Part shown: in pieces, positions 52,335 to 60,325 of the stretch | Position numbering within the stretch: position 1 is the stretch's first letter | How the letters are laid out: every line of letters starts with the position of its first letter | From: an uncultured Lachnospiraceae bacterium | Lineage (GTDB): Bacteria; Bacillota; Clostridia; Lachnospirales; Lachnospiraceae | Assembly (NCBI GenBank): GCA_948473115.1 | Contig: CAOKWI010000003.1 | Span: 44,239 to 108,238 of the forward strand | Length of the DNA stretch: 64,000 nucleotides | Direction of reading: 5' to 3' | Translations under genes and position numbers: made by a program | The notes under the pieces: model-generated | The model's input: the letters and a program-made list of their open reading frames with translations, nothing else | Database searches by the model: none | Told to the model about the DNA's origin: nothing

Positions 52335-53687
52335 TCACAACTGTCCCACGGCGGCCTGGATCCTGTCCGCCGCTGTCACGGGCTGTTCAAAGCTGCCCAC
52401 GTCAAACAGGGACATCTGCCGGTAACTCATGCCGTCGCTTCCAAACCGGATCCGCTCCTGCTCCTCCGTCAGGTTCCGGACAATGTAGTCCTCCTCCAGT
52501 TTTACAGGATACATCATCCTTCCGCTGCAGGTGATAAAATATAACGCCCGTTTCAAAACAACGCCAATCTTTTTCAAATCCGCAAAGGTAAGGTTTGCGC
52601 TCCTGCGCGCCGCCACGATCCTCCGGGCGCTCTTCACCCCCACGCCGGGAATCCTCAGAAGCCGCTCCATGGGAGCCTTGTTGATCTCCACCGGAAACTG
52701 CTCCAGATGCCTCACTGCCCAATCCTCCTTTGGATCCAGCATCACATTGAAAAAGGGACGCTTCTCATCCAGCAGCTCCTCGGCTTTAAACCCGTAGAAC
52801 CGCAGCAGCCAGTCCGCCTGATACAGGCGATGCTCCCGGAGCAGTGGCGGTCCTCCCGGCAGGGCGGGAAGCTGCTTGTCCCCGGTGACATTTACAAACG
52901 CGGAATAGAAAACTCTTTTCAGGTCGAACTTCTGGTATAAGTTCTCCGCCACATTCAGGATCTGATAATCGTTCTCCGGCGTCGCCCCGATGATCATCTG
53001 TGTCGCCTGCCCGCCTCCCACGAAGGTAGGCGCATTCCGATAGAGTACCAGCTCATTCCTGTTCTCCGTGATTCCGTTCTGGATCTGCCGCATAGGAGTG
53101 AGAATGCTTTTCCGGTGCTTGTTAGGCGCCAGGGTGCGCAGCCCTTCCGCTGTGGGCAGCTCCAGATTAACGCTCATCCTGTCCACCAGGAATCCGGTAC
53201 GCCGGATCACCTCCGGATCGGCGCCGGGAATCGCTTTCACATGGACATAGCCGTTAAAGCGGTACTGATTCCTCAACAGCCAGATGGTTCGAAAGATCAG
53301 CTCCATGGTAAAGGTAGGGCTGTTCAGAATACCGGAGCTTAAGAAAAGCCCTTCTATATAATTCCTGCGATAAAATTCCACTGTCAGCCTGCATATCTCA
53401 TCCGGTGTGAAGGTCGCCCGCGGCACATCGTTGGAGCAGCGGTTCAGGCAGTACTTACAGTCATAGATACATTCGTTGGTGAGCAGGATCTTCAAAAGGG
53501 AAATACAGCGCCCGTCGCTGCTAAAGCTGTGGCAGATACCTGCCGCCACACAATTCCCCATATCCACCCCGTTCCCCTTACGATCCACGCCGCTGGAAGT
53601 ACATGCCACATCGTATTTCGCCGAATTGGCCAGAATCCCCAGCTTTTCCATCAAAGGCATCTCCTGCCTCCCGGTCAAAAACTCCAT
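52335..53687 (-). CDS. TIGR03916-type radical-SAM DNA modification/repair protein
   Basis: The protein has 450 residues from ATG 53687 (GGAGAG upstream). The radical-SAM cluster motif is CIYDCKYC, preceded by an N-terminal iron-site-like block (CVAAGICHSFSSDGRC). A helix-hairpin-helix follows at PMERLLRIPGVGVKSARRIVAARR, which would bind DNA. Together with the TIGR03915 protein it forms a widespread repair pair. Two SOS boxes lie upstream, so it is probably induced by DNA damage through LexA. Confidence 0.92.
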   Translation of the reverse strand: MEFLTGRQEMPLMEKLGILANSAKYDVACTSSGVDRKGNGVDMGNCVAAGICHSFSSDGRCISLLKILLTNECIYDCKYCLNRCSNDVPRATFTPDEICRLTVEFYRRNYIEGLFLSSGILNSPTFTMELIFRTIWLLRNQYRFNGYVHVKAIPGADPEVIRRTGFLVDRMSVNLELPTAEGLRTLAPNKHRKSILTPMRQIQNGITENRNELVLYRNAPTFVGGGQATQMIIGATPENDYQILNVAENLYQKFDLKRVFYSAFVNVTGDKQLPALPGGPPLLREHRLYQADWLLRFYGFKAEELLDEKRPFFNVMLDPKEDWAVRHLEQFPVEINKAPMERLLRIPGVGVKSARRIVAARRSANLTFADLKKIGVVLKRALYFITCSGRMMYPVKLEEDYIVRNLTEEQERIRFGSDGMSYRQMSLFDVGSFEQPVTAADRIQAAVGQL

Positions 53688-53715
53688 AGCGACTTCTCTC
53701 CTCCTTCTGTATTCA

Positions 53716-53751
53716 GAACATCTGTTCTAATACATATTAGCACATATGTTC
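53716..53751 (-). promoter_or_regulatory. Two LexA (SOS) boxes
   Basis: GAACATCTGTTC at 53716-53727 fits the Firmicute SOS consensus GAACN4GTTC exactly. GCACATATGTTC at 53740-53751 differs by one base. Both lie 29-64 bases upstream of the radical-SAM start codon, in the promoter region. Confidence 0.8.
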
Positions 53752-53801
53752 TGCTTTTGCAAGCGGATTTAGCAAACAGATTTATTTTTGAAAATGTCAA
53801 T

Positions 53802-54900
53802 ATTAAATGCGACACTTTTTTAATTTTTTTCACCCGATTTTCTTAAGCTCTTCCTCGAAGAGTTCCCCGGCAGAATGATAGCCATGTATGCGGCGGGGAT
53901 AGTTATTTATCCAGTTTTCCATTGCCTCTACCTCTGCGTCTGTCATTCCGTCAAAATTTGTCCCCTTTGGTACTTTGCGCCGTACCATTTTATTAGTAAC
54001 CTCATTTGTGCCACGCTCCCAGCTGCTATACGGGTGGCAGTAATATAGCTGCGTCCGTTTCCCCTCACCCAGTATAGAGCGTTCCAGCTCTTCACAATAT
54101 GCAAACTCACTGCCATTATCTACGGTTATGCTTTTAAAGACTTGCTTAAACATACCGCCCCATTTTCTTTCTAATGCGTCTAAAGCATCTACTACCGCCT
54201 CTGCCGTCTTGTCCGGCAGCTTAAATATGATCTCGTCCCGCGTCTTTCTTTCCGTCAGTACCAGCAGGGTATTTTTAGATTTCCCCCGCTGCCCTATTAC
54301 GCTATCCATTTCCCAGTGTCCGAACTCTTCCCGCTTGTCTACCTCTTCCGGGCGCTTTTCTATGCTTGTGCCTGCTGCCGCCCGCGCCTGCTGCCTCTTC
54401 ACTTTCTTATAGTCCCTCTTCTTGTTTGCCTTTACTGGTAAATCTTTATTTGTAAGCTGTAGAAAGATACCCTTATCAATATAGCTGTAAAGTGTCGTTA
54501 CGCAGATCGTAACGGAAAATTCCCCCTCTTTCCCTTGTGCCTTAAGCTCTCCCAGAACGGCAGCCGGGCTATATCCCTCATTTACTATTTTATCCTCTAT
54601 ATAATTTGCTAACTTAATATCGTTGCCGATCTTAAGAACGCCGCCCTTGCTTTTCAGATTCTCCCTGTACTTATCGTCTGCAATATCCGGGCTGTATCGC
54701 TCTTCCTGCGTGAGATCAGAATTAAGCGCGGTATAAACTCCCCTCTTTATTTCCCGGTATATTGTGCTGCGGTGTACATGCAGCATGTCTGCGATCTCTT
54801 TTTTACCATGTCCTGCCTTTAGCAATGCTTCTAATTTTATCCGATCTGCCTTTGTTAAATGCTTACCCATTTTTCTTACCTCTCTTTTGTCCCATATACG
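53802..54900. mobile_element. IS30-family insertion sequence
   Basis: A transposase gene fills the element. Candidate ends are TAAATGCGACA (53804-53814) and TGTCCCATATA (54888-54898), which are imperfect inverted repeats. The size of about 1.1 kb is normal for IS30. No target duplication can be recognised. It sits exactly at the border between the chromosomal repair gene and prophage DNA. Confidence 0.75.
53830..54870 (-). CDS. IS30-family transposase
   Basis: The protein has 346 residues. An N-terminal helix-turn-helix (LLKAGHGKKEIADMLHVHRSTIYREIKRG) is followed by the DDE catalytic domain: Asp in HWEMDSVIG, Asp in ITVDNGSEFA and the Glu in SSWERGTNEVTNKMVRRKVPKGT. The ending YPRRIHGYHSAGELF is family-typical. 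It is full-length and apparently intact. Its codon usage is close to that of the prophage genes. Confidence 0.95.
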   Translation of the reverse strand: MGKHLTKADRIKLEALLKAGHGKKEIADMLHVHRSTIYREIKRGVYTALNSDLTQEERYSPDIADDKYRENLKSKGGVLKIGNDIKLANYIEDKIVNEGYSPAAVLGELKAQGKEGEFSVTICVTTLYSYIDKGIFLQLTNKDLPVKANKKRDYKKVKRQQARAAAGTSIEKRPEEVDKREEFGHWEMDSVIGQRGKSKNTLLVLTERKTRDEIIFKLPDKTAEAVVDALDALERKWGGMFKQVFKSITVDNGSEFAYCEELERSILGEGKRTQLYYCHPYSSWERGTNEVTNKMVRRKVPKGTNFDGMTDAEVEAMENWINNYPRRIHGYHSAGELFEEELKKIG

Positions 54901-54904
54901 ACGA

Positions 54905-54938
54905 AAAGCCGCAAACTCTTTTACAAGTCTGCGGCTCG
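54905..54938 (-). terminator. Terminator at the end of the prophage late operon
   Basis: On the minus strand AGCCGCA pairs with TGCGGCT around an inner stem (ACTT/AGT region) and is followed by TTTTCG. It lies 12 bases after the TGA of the Cys-rich C-terminal frame and just outside the IS30 end. Confidence 0.7.
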
Positions 54939-54949
54939 CTATTTTCGCC

Positions 54950-55164
54950 TCATTTACAGCATTTCTTACAAGCTGTATACTTCTTTTTTGCTTGGCTTAG
55001 TGGTATGCTCTTTGGGTTTTTCATTCCAGAACATGTAGGCTTACTATGGTACTTTTTGCTGCTACGGTCTATATATACGATTGTCTCGCCCGCTGGCTGC
55101 GCTGCGCGGCTTTTCTTTTCTTCTATGATAACGTCAAGCTCTATATTACACCCAAACGTTTGTA
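54950..55164 (-). pseudogene. Out-of-frame Cys-rich C-terminal domain of the HIRAN-like protein
   Basis: After the G-tract the alternative frame reads VQTFGCNIELDVIIEE and runs to a domain with VYIDRSSKKYHSKPTCSG and AKKKYTACKKCCK before TGA 54950. The H-x(n)-C...C-x2-C spacing resembles the small zinc-type tail found on some nucleases and SH3-like proteins. Codons are clean for about 70 residues. Loss of one G (10 instead of 11) would fuse it to the upstream protein. Confidence 0.6.
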
Positions 55165-55646
55165 CCCCCCCCCCCGGAAATTTCCAGTATTTCTGCGGTG
55201 TAGCGGGCTTGCGGGTATTTCCGTGCTAAATCCTTTGCCAGTTCTGCCGATAGATTCCCCAGTACCTTATTGCCCCACTTGATGCACGCGGCAGGCTCCC
55301 CATTGTATGTATATTTTTCTACCGTTATGTCCTCGTCTCCTGTCATGGTTCTTAATATGTCCTGGCGGTTTTCCCCGTCCTCATTATCAAAAGTCACGCC
55401 TACTATTTTTGTGCGTATAGTTTCCGCAATCCTGCTACCAGATGCAGCGGCAGGCGTTCCCGTTGCCCTCGGCTCTTCCTGCTGCCCTGCTGCCTCTTTC
55501 GCTGGCTTGCGTGCCAGCAGAAAGCATACGGCAGCAATCACTATACAGCCGATACCGCCCGTAATATTCCCGGACGGCAGCGCCACAATTCCGCTTACTG
55601 CAAATAAAGCAGCCACAATATATAAAATAATTTGTTTCTTTGCCAT
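55146..55646 (-). CDS. Membrane-anchored HIRAN-like protein with a G-tract near its 3' end
   Basis: The product in the present frame has 166 residues. Two membrane helices near the N-terminus (IILYIVAALFAVSGIVAL and IGCIVIAAVCFLLA) are followed by a linker. A HIRAN-like domain then covers about residues 80-155 (KIVGVTFDNEDGENRQDIL, DEDITVEKYTYNGEPAACIKW, LGNLSAELAKDLARKYP). HIRAN domains bind DNA ends or single strands in helicases. The last codons run into eleven G and stop five codons later. It is in the prophage operon, downstream of a small XRE regulator. Confidence 0.75.
   Translation of the reverse strand: MAKKQIILYIVAALFAVSGIVALPSGNITGGIGCIVIAAVCFLLARKPAKEAAGQQEEPRATGTPAAASGSRIAETIRTKIVGVTFDNEDGENRQDILRTMTGDEDITVEKYTYNGEPAACIKWGNKVLGNLSAELAKDLARKYPQARYTAEILEISGGGGTNVWV
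55165..55175. repeat. Homopolymer of eleven G (minus strand) within the HIRAN-like gene
   Basis: Eleven C on the plus strand separate a short C-terminus (ISGGGGTNVWV) from a long Cys-rich one (ISGGGVQTFGCN, if ten or thirteen G). Slippage at such tracts is a common phase-variation mechanism. It is also a classical sequencing-error site. Confidence 0.9.
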
Positions 55647-55669
55647 AAATAAGCCCTCTCTTTCGCCTT

Positions 55670-55864
55670 TTAGTTTAATTCTAATATTTCATCAGCAGAG
55701 GCGTTAAGCTCCCTGCATATTTTTATAAACATTTCCAATGTAGGCGCGTGCGCCCCATTTTCCCAGCGGCTTATATCCTTTTGGTGGACTTGCAGGCGTT
55801 CCGCAAGTTCTTTTTGTGAAACGCCCGCCGCTTTTCTTGCTTTTCTTATATTGTTTCCGATCAT
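55670..55864 (-). CDS. Small XRE-family regulator of the prophage
   Basis: The protein has 64 residues and is almost entirely a helix-turn-helix (KAAGVSQKELAERLQVHQKDISRWENGAHAPTLEMFIKICRELN). Its ATG overlaps the stop of a 32-residue gene (ATGA), so translation is coupled. The HIRAN-like gene follows 24 bases later. It probably controls this small accessory group. Confidence 0.9.
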   Translation of the reverse strand: MIGNNIRKARKAAGVSQKELAERLQVHQKDISRWENGAHAPTLEMFIKICRELNASADEILELN

Positions 55865-55959
55865 GCCTTACCTCTTTTCTCTTTAGCTCTCATTATAAGG
55901 GCTATGCAGAGTTTTACCGTTCCTACGGCTACCAAAAAAATACCTAATTTCAGAATCAT
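55861..55959 (-). CDS. 32-residue membrane peptide coupled to the XRE regulator
   Basis: MILKLGIFLVAVGTVKLCIAL followed by IMRAKEKRGKA gives one membrane helix and a basic C-terminus. AAAGAG stands before the ATG. The stop overlaps the next start (ATGA). Function unknown. Confidence 0.5.
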   Translation of the reverse strand: MILKLGIFLVAVGTVKLCIALIMRAKEKRGKA

Positions 55960-55995
55960 ACTCTTTACTCGGCTTTGGGTTTATGATATATTTTT

Positions 55996-56024
55996 TATAG
56001 GCGGCGGGCTTTCGCCCGCCTATA
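55996..56024. other. GAAA-loop hairpin similar to the one behind the DGR variable repeat
   Basis: TATAGGCGGGC and GCCCGCC...TATA enclose GAAA on the minus strand. Sixteen bases (GGGCTTTCGCCCGCCT on the plus strand) are identical to the hairpin at 60326-60354. No U-tract follows in either direction, so it is not a standard terminator. It lies directly behind the 38-residue gene. Confidence 0.6.
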
Positions 56025-56027
56025 GGT

Positions 56028-56144
56028 TTAACCTATGTACTTGTCGATAATGATAAGTATTATGCCTATGATTAAGTCTATCAGTGCGTTGACCGTCAAA
56101 TCTTGCCACTTGATAGGCTTTTTCTTTTGTTTCTTCTTACCCAT
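56028..56144 (-). CDS. 38-residue membrane protein of the prophage
   Basis: A basic start (MGKKKQKKKPIKWQDLT) and one hydrophobic helix (LIDLIIGIILIIIDKYIG) follow a CAGGAA ribosome site. Similar lysine-rich single-pass peptides often lie near phage lysis genes. No function is assigned. Confidence 0.6.
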   Translation of the reverse strand: MGKKKQKKKPIKWQDLTVNALIDLIIGIILIIIDKYIG

Positions 56145-56309
56145 TTCCTGCCGTTTCTCCTTTCCAGTGCTTTACACTTATTTTTCTTTTCTCCTTTCTA
56201 TGCTTTAATTATATACCAACTTTGGTATATTGTCAATCAAATTTCAAGAAAATTATGGTAAAAAAATAAAGGGTATGCCGCCCATGAACGACATACCCCA
56301 GCAGATACA

Positions 56310-57785
56310 TTATAACCTTGTGCAATAGTCCAGCGATACCCAGCCGTCCCTATTCTCTTCATACGCTTTCAGCAGCCCCCAGCCTGCGGCGCTGCCCTCT
56401 CCGGCTTTTACCTCAACAATGGTAAACACTCCGATTCCTGTATACTTTCCCGTCTTTGCAAAGTCCGTGCCTGCGCCCGCCCTTATTCTAAGATCGGTTA
56501 TATCTACCTTTACCTTAAAGGGAATCTTTGCCGCCTCTGTCTTTCCCTGTCCTGCGTTTCCGGCTGCCCCGGTTCCGGCGTACCTGTCGTAATACTCCTG
56601 CCCGTATGCTGCCCGGCGCTGCTTTACTGCCTCGCTCTGGTCTTCTGGCTTTTCGTACCCGGTCAGCACTGCATCAGAGGCAGCCCGTACCGACGTTGCA
56701 GCCATAAGCGCGGAAATAACGCCCTTGTAGCCCTGTAATTCCTGCCACAAAAAGGCAAGCTGCATATCTAAGCAGCCTATAGACGCGCCCGCCGTTTTCG
56801 CGTAATAATATAGCGCCTGTTTGCGGCTGTAGTACGTCCACTGTGCAAGCCCGTAGCCTGCGCTGTCCCTCACAAAATTTGTATAGCTGCCGCTGTCTAC
56901 AGCCGCCGTATATTCTGCGTCCGTCATTTCCAGCTGCGTATTAAAGGAATTTTGCAGATTATCTGCTTTAAGCCCGCTTTCTGCAAAAAGGTTCCCCATA
57001 AGCCCGGCTGTTGCATAGGCATTTAAGCCTTTGCCTGTCAGAAAAGCCCAGATCATGCTTTCCGCGCCGCCTGCTGCCGTCTGCTGCTCATTTCCTGCAA
57101 AAGCGCTGTATACTGCCTTTCCGTCCCAGTCATACACATTATAGCCAGCAATGCAGGCTTTCTTTGCATTTTCCAGACTTTCAAAAGCTCCCAGCTGCCC
57201 GGCTGCATCTTCCCAGCGCTTACGCACCCTGTAAAGTTTCTTTCCCCCGCTCCCGGCAGAGGCAGCGCCGCCGCTTATCAGCTTTTTAAACTCGTCCCAT
57301 GTATGCGCTGTTGTGTTATATACATACGGGTTAGGGCAAATTTTCCCGGTAACGTCGTAATGCCTTATGACATGATCGGCAGGCACGCCGTACTTATCCA
57401 TTAAGTACCTTGTCAACTCTGCCGCCGCCTCTACCGTCGCGTCCTCAAAATACCAGTCCTTATCTGTCGCGCCCTGGCTGGCGGTGTTCCTTTTCCTTAC
57501 GCATAACTCAATACCTATGCTGTTTGCGTTCCGGCACTCCCCATGCTTATAGCTCTTTGCGCCGCAGTGCCACGCTATGTTAGCATCTTCCACGCACTGC
57601 CAGATTTCCCCGTTGTGATCTACAAAGTAATGTGCGGACGCATTTCTATTGCCGCCTGCAAAATATTTACAGTTTGCCTGCGCCCCGCTCAAACCGCCCA
57701 CGTAATGAATTACAATGTACTTGATACGGGAAACGCTGCCCGGATTGAAATTGTACCCGCTTATCAGCCTGTTAATGTTCCTCAT
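56310..57785 (-). CDS. Modular endolysin: amidase, tail-lysozyme-like and SH3 domains
   Basis: The protein has 491 residues. The N-terminal N-acetylmuramoyl-L-alanine amidase (Amidase_2) has YIVIHYVGGLSG, SAHYFVDHNGEIWQCV and DHVIRHYDVTGKICPNP, with zinc ligands His, His and Cys visible. The middle has a phage-tail-lysozyme-like module (IWAFLTGKGLNAYATAGLMGNLFAESGL and AGYGLAQWTYYSRK). The C-terminus is an SH3-type wall-binding domain (VDITDLRIRAGAGTDFAKTG). It lyses the host at the end of the phage cycle and follows the holin gene. Confidence 0.93.
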   Translation of the reverse strand: MRNINRLISGYNFNPGSVSRIKYIVIHYVGGLSGAQANCKYFAGGNRNASAHYFVDHNGEIWQCVEDANIAWHCGAKSYKHGECRNANSIGIELCVRKRNTASQGATDKDWYFEDATVEAAAELTRYLMDKYGVPADHVIRHYDVTGKICPNPYVYNTTAHTWDEFKKLISGGAASAGSGGKKLYRVRKRWEDAAGQLGAFESLENAKKACIAGYNVYDWDGKAVYSAFAGNEQQTAAGGAESMIWAFLTGKGLNAYATAGLMGNLFAESGLKADNLQNSFNTQLEMTDAEYTAAVDSGSYTNFVRDSAGYGLAQWTYYSRKQALYYYAKTAGASIGCLDMQLAFLWQELQGYKGVISALMAATSVRAASDAVLTGYEKPEDQSEAVKQRRAAYGQEYYDRYAGTGAAGNAGQGKTEAAKIPFKVKVDITDLRIRAGAGTDFAKTGKYTGIGVFTIVEVKAGEGSAAGWGLLKAYEENRDGWVSLDYCTRL

Positions 57786-57872
57786 GCCTTTTACGTCCTT
57801 TCTGCAATGAAATAAGCGCCTACGGTTTCCCGTAAGCGCCCTTTGCTGCTTTTCCTGTCTGATCTGTTATTC

Positions 57873-58361
57873 TTATCTTTCCTGCTGTTTATGCCCCTCT
57901 ACGCTGCCCGTGGTGCTGTTTCCGTCCAGTTCGTCCGTGTCCGGCAGCTCGTCCGTATACTTGGAAAGAAAGCCCCGCACACTCGCCCATACCTTTTTTA
58001 CGGGCAGCCCGCATAATGCCATATTCTTAAAAATGCTTGTGATCTCATAGGCTATGTAAAGCAGGCTGAAAAACTCCGCTACTCCTACCGTCTTAAGCCC
58101 CAGATAACCCCGCGCCGTTTCCGGGATAAACCCGATCAGATTGATCTTGATAAGCATGTCGATTGCCAGCATGAATACAAGGGAAATCAGCATTGCCACT
58201 TTCCGTATTGCGCCGTCAATCCCCGCGCAGCTGTTAAATTTCTTTTCTTTCACTGCCCGCAGTACCCCGAAAATAGTATCAAATACAATCGCCAGTATTA
58301 CCAGCTCGATCACCTTATTGTGTGCCGCTGCGTCGATAAACTCCATTATTTTCATTTCCAT
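57873..58361 (-). CDS. Phage holin (toxin-secretion/lysis holin family)
   Basis: The protein has 162 residues. Three membrane segments, VIELVILAIVFDTIFGVL, VAMLISLVFMLAIDMLI and a third around FFSLLYIAYEITSIF, are typical of the TcdE-like holin_4 family (including DTIFGVLRAVKEKKFNS). The hydrophilic tail has TDELPDTDELDG. The start overlaps the previous 61-residue gene by ten bases. It permeabilises the membrane for the endolysin. Confidence 0.93.
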   Translation of the reverse strand: MEMKIMEFIDAAAHNKVIELVILAIVFDTIFGVLRAVKEKKFNSCAGIDGAIRKVAMLISLVFMLAIDMLIKINLIGFIPETARGYLGLKTVGVAEFFSLLYIAYEITSIFKNMALCGLPVKKVWASVRGFLSKYTDELPDTDELDGNSTTGSVEGHKQQER

Positions 58362-58537
58362 AAATCCTGCCTTTCTGCTTTCTGCAAATTTAATGCCCGC
58401 TCTTTCAGTTCCGCGCCGTCGTACCCTGCTACGCTCTCCCAGTTTTCCAGAGTGGCGGTTAATTCAGCAATAAGCCTGCTCTGCTTTTCAATAGTTTCCT
58501 GCTGCTCATGCAGCACTTGTAGCAAAATATTACTCAT
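58352..58537 (-). CDS. 61-residue protein between RT and holin
   Basis: MSNILLQVLHEQQETIEKQS and RLIAELTATLENWESVAGYD are predicted helical with heptad-like hydrophobics, so a short coiled coil is likely. Its start overlaps the RT stop (58534-58537, ATGA) and its end overlaps the holin start. It may regulate the holin or serve as a spacer. No family recognised. Confidence 0.7.
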   Translation of the reverse strand: MSNILLQVLHEQQETIEKQSRLIAELTATLENWESVAGYDGAELKERALNLQKAERQDLWK

Positions 58538-59628
58538 GTACTCACTCCTGCGCCTGCTGGCTGCGCTGCCTGCGCTCTCTCCTGCGCATCAGCCGCCATT
58601 TTTATTATTTTCTTTCGTAAGTGATAGCTGTCGGCGTGTCCTGCGTGTCCCGTCCAGCTTGCAATGCTCTTTTGTAGATTTTCCCTTGTGATCTCACCCC
58701 TTTCGTACTTCTTGACTGTCCGCTTGATACGTTTAATGCTGTCTGGTCTTACTTTCCTGTGTGTCGCCCTGTGCTTATAACCTACAAAGTCTATGCCGTT
58801 CTTTACGCATAAAATGGCAGTCTTTGGGTTCAGCTCTAAAATAAGCTCTTCCCTTAAGAATCTTTCAATATCAGCCAGCCAGCGCCGCAGCTCTTCCTTA
58901 TCCGGGCTTAATATAATAAAGTCGTCCATGTAGCGCATATACATACCCGCGCCCAACGTATGCTTTATGTACTGGTCTAGCTTATTAAGATAGATATTTG
59001 CGAATAGCTGGCTTGTAAGGTTCCCTACTGGTATGCCTGTACCGTCCGGCATCTGCCCGTTATGGTCTATGATCTTGTCGATCAGTGCCAGCGCCCCTGC
59101 GTCCTTTATTACTTTCCGTATCTCTGCCTTAAGCACATTATGGTTAATGCTCTGGAAATAGTGGTGTATGTCCGCTTTGATTGCATATAGCGGCGTGTCC
59201 GGGTGGAATCTCTGCCACTCATAAAGCCAGCTTTTCAGCGTGTCAGACGCAGCGTGCATACCTTTATTTTTCCGGCAGGCGTAAGAGTGGAAAATAAAAC
59301 GCTTTTCAAAAATCGGTTCCAACACGTTGTTAATGGCGTGCTGTACTACCCTGTCATAAAACGGCAGCGCCATGATCTGCCGCTCTTTCGGTTCATATAC
59401 CTTAAAATATCGGTACTCGCTCGGCTCATAGGAAAGCCCCAAAATTTCATTTCGTACCCGCTCTAAATTTTCCTCTTTGTCTTTGGTAAATATTAAAACG
59501 TCCTTGCGGTATCGCTTGCACTTCCGGGCTTTATTGTATGCTTTCTGCACACTCCCGTAGTCAGCCATAGCCTCTACAAGCGTAAGCCGCCTGCCGTTTT
59601 TGTCCGTGATATGCCCTATTCGTTTCAT
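58534..59628 (-). CDS. Diversity-generating retroelement reverse transcriptase
   Basis: The protein has 364 residues from ATG 59628 (GGCAGGAG upstream). The RT core has YRYFKVYEPKERQIMALPFYDR, YAIKADIHHYFQSINH (motif A), GIPVGNLTSQ at about 198-207 and the active site YMDD at about 233-236. GNLTSQ is the DGR-type motif 4, where group II introns have QGGxxSP. No maturase or endonuclease domain is present. The gene lies 165 bases after the template repeat and follows target, accessory gene and template in the usual DGR order. It reverse-transcribes the template RNA with adenine mutagenesis. Confidence 0.95.
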   Translation of the reverse strand: MKRIGHITDKNGRRLTLVEAMADYGSVQKAYNKARKCKRYRKDVLIFTKDKEENLERVRNEILGLSYEPSEYRYFKVYEPKERQIMALPFYDRVVQHAINNVLEPIFEKRFIFHSYACRKNKGMHAASDTLKSWLYEWQRFHPDTPLYAIKADIHHYFQSINHNVLKAEIRKVIKDAGALALIDKIIDHNGQMPDGTGIPVGNLTSQLFANIYLNKLDQYIKHTLGAGMYMRYMDDFIILSPDKEELRRWLADIERFLREELILELNPKTAILCVKNGIDFVGYKHRATHRKVRPDSIKRIKRTVKKYERGEITRENLQKSIASWTGHAGHADSYHLRKKIIKMAADAQERAQAAQPAGAGVST

Positions 59629-59793
59629 GTAAAAAGCTCCTGCCTTTCGCCTTAAGCTACTAACCAGCAGCCCTGCTTTTTCTCTTTGCCTTGCGGCGGG
59701 ACAACCCCTCTGATTCTGGAATATTAAGCACTCTTAATATTCAAACCCTTGCTAGTGTTCCTTAGATACGCTAAGCCTGTAATGCTTTCACCA

Positions 59794-59919
59794 AATCACA
59801 CGCCCCGCGCACGCCGATATTCGTGTTCACGTTCCACGGGTAATTGTTGCAATTCACGGCACGCGCGCCCGCGTTCACGCCATTGTTCCAGTTGCCGCCC
59901 GCGATCAGCGCCGCCAGAG
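59794..59919 (-). repeat. DGR template repeat (TR), 126 bp
   Basis: Identical in length to the variable repeat at 60359-60484. The two differ at 12 sites. At all 12 the template strand has A, in Asn or Thr codons (AAC, AAT, ACG). It contains 25 adenines, many clustered in AAY codons, as is usual in templates. It lies between the accessory gene and the RT gene and is not translated. Confidence 0.97.
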
Positions 59920-59951
59920 GGCTGTAATAAGCGGCTGCCCCATATGAAAAG

Positions 59952-60308
59952 CTATTTTGCAGCTTTTACCTCTTCTATGATCTCCCCCAGCATAACGCCC
60001 AGCTCCGTAAGTTTCCTGCCGCACTCCCCGTAATGCTGCTTATTCATTGCGCTGTATTTCAGATCATTTGCCAGCCGCAGCAGCTCCTTACTCTGCTGCA
60101 ATGCCACATCTGCCGCGTACAAGTGGCTTTTCGTCGCCGTTTTCTGCCACTTTATAACGTCTTGCAGCATTTCCAGCACGGCGTTTCTGGTTGCCGTCTG
60201 CAAGCTGAATTTTTCATACTTTGGGTACTTGCTTAGCAGGGGATATATGTACAGCAGGAAATCATATATTTTCTGGTGTAGTATGTCGCCTTTATCTCTT
60301 ATTGACAT
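59952..60308 (-). CDS. avd: Avd-type DGR accessory protein
   Basis: The protein has 118 residues, all helical, in a pattern of a four-helix bundle (ILHQKIYDFLLYIYPLLSKYPKYEKFSLQT, ATRNAVLEMLQDVIKWQKT, LQQSKELLRLANDLKY, GRKLTELGVMLGEIIEEVK). This sequence pattern and place, between target and template, identify Avd. In Bordetella phage, Avd forms a basic barrel that binds RT and template RNA. Overall charge here is also basic. Confidence 0.93.
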   Translation of the reverse strand: MSIRDKGDILHQKIYDFLLYIYPLLSKYPKYEKFSLQTATRNAVLEMLQDVIKWQKTATKSHLYAADVALQQSKELLRLANDLKYSAMNKQHYGECGRKLTELGVMLGEIIEEVKAAK

Positions 60309-60325
60309 TTTTTATCCGTCCCCCT

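Noticed and set aside
58534..59628. RT as group II intron maturase or retron
   Set aside because: No maturase or endonuclease domain and no msr/msd-like RNA; motif GNLTSQ and neighbouring TR/VR fit a DGR.
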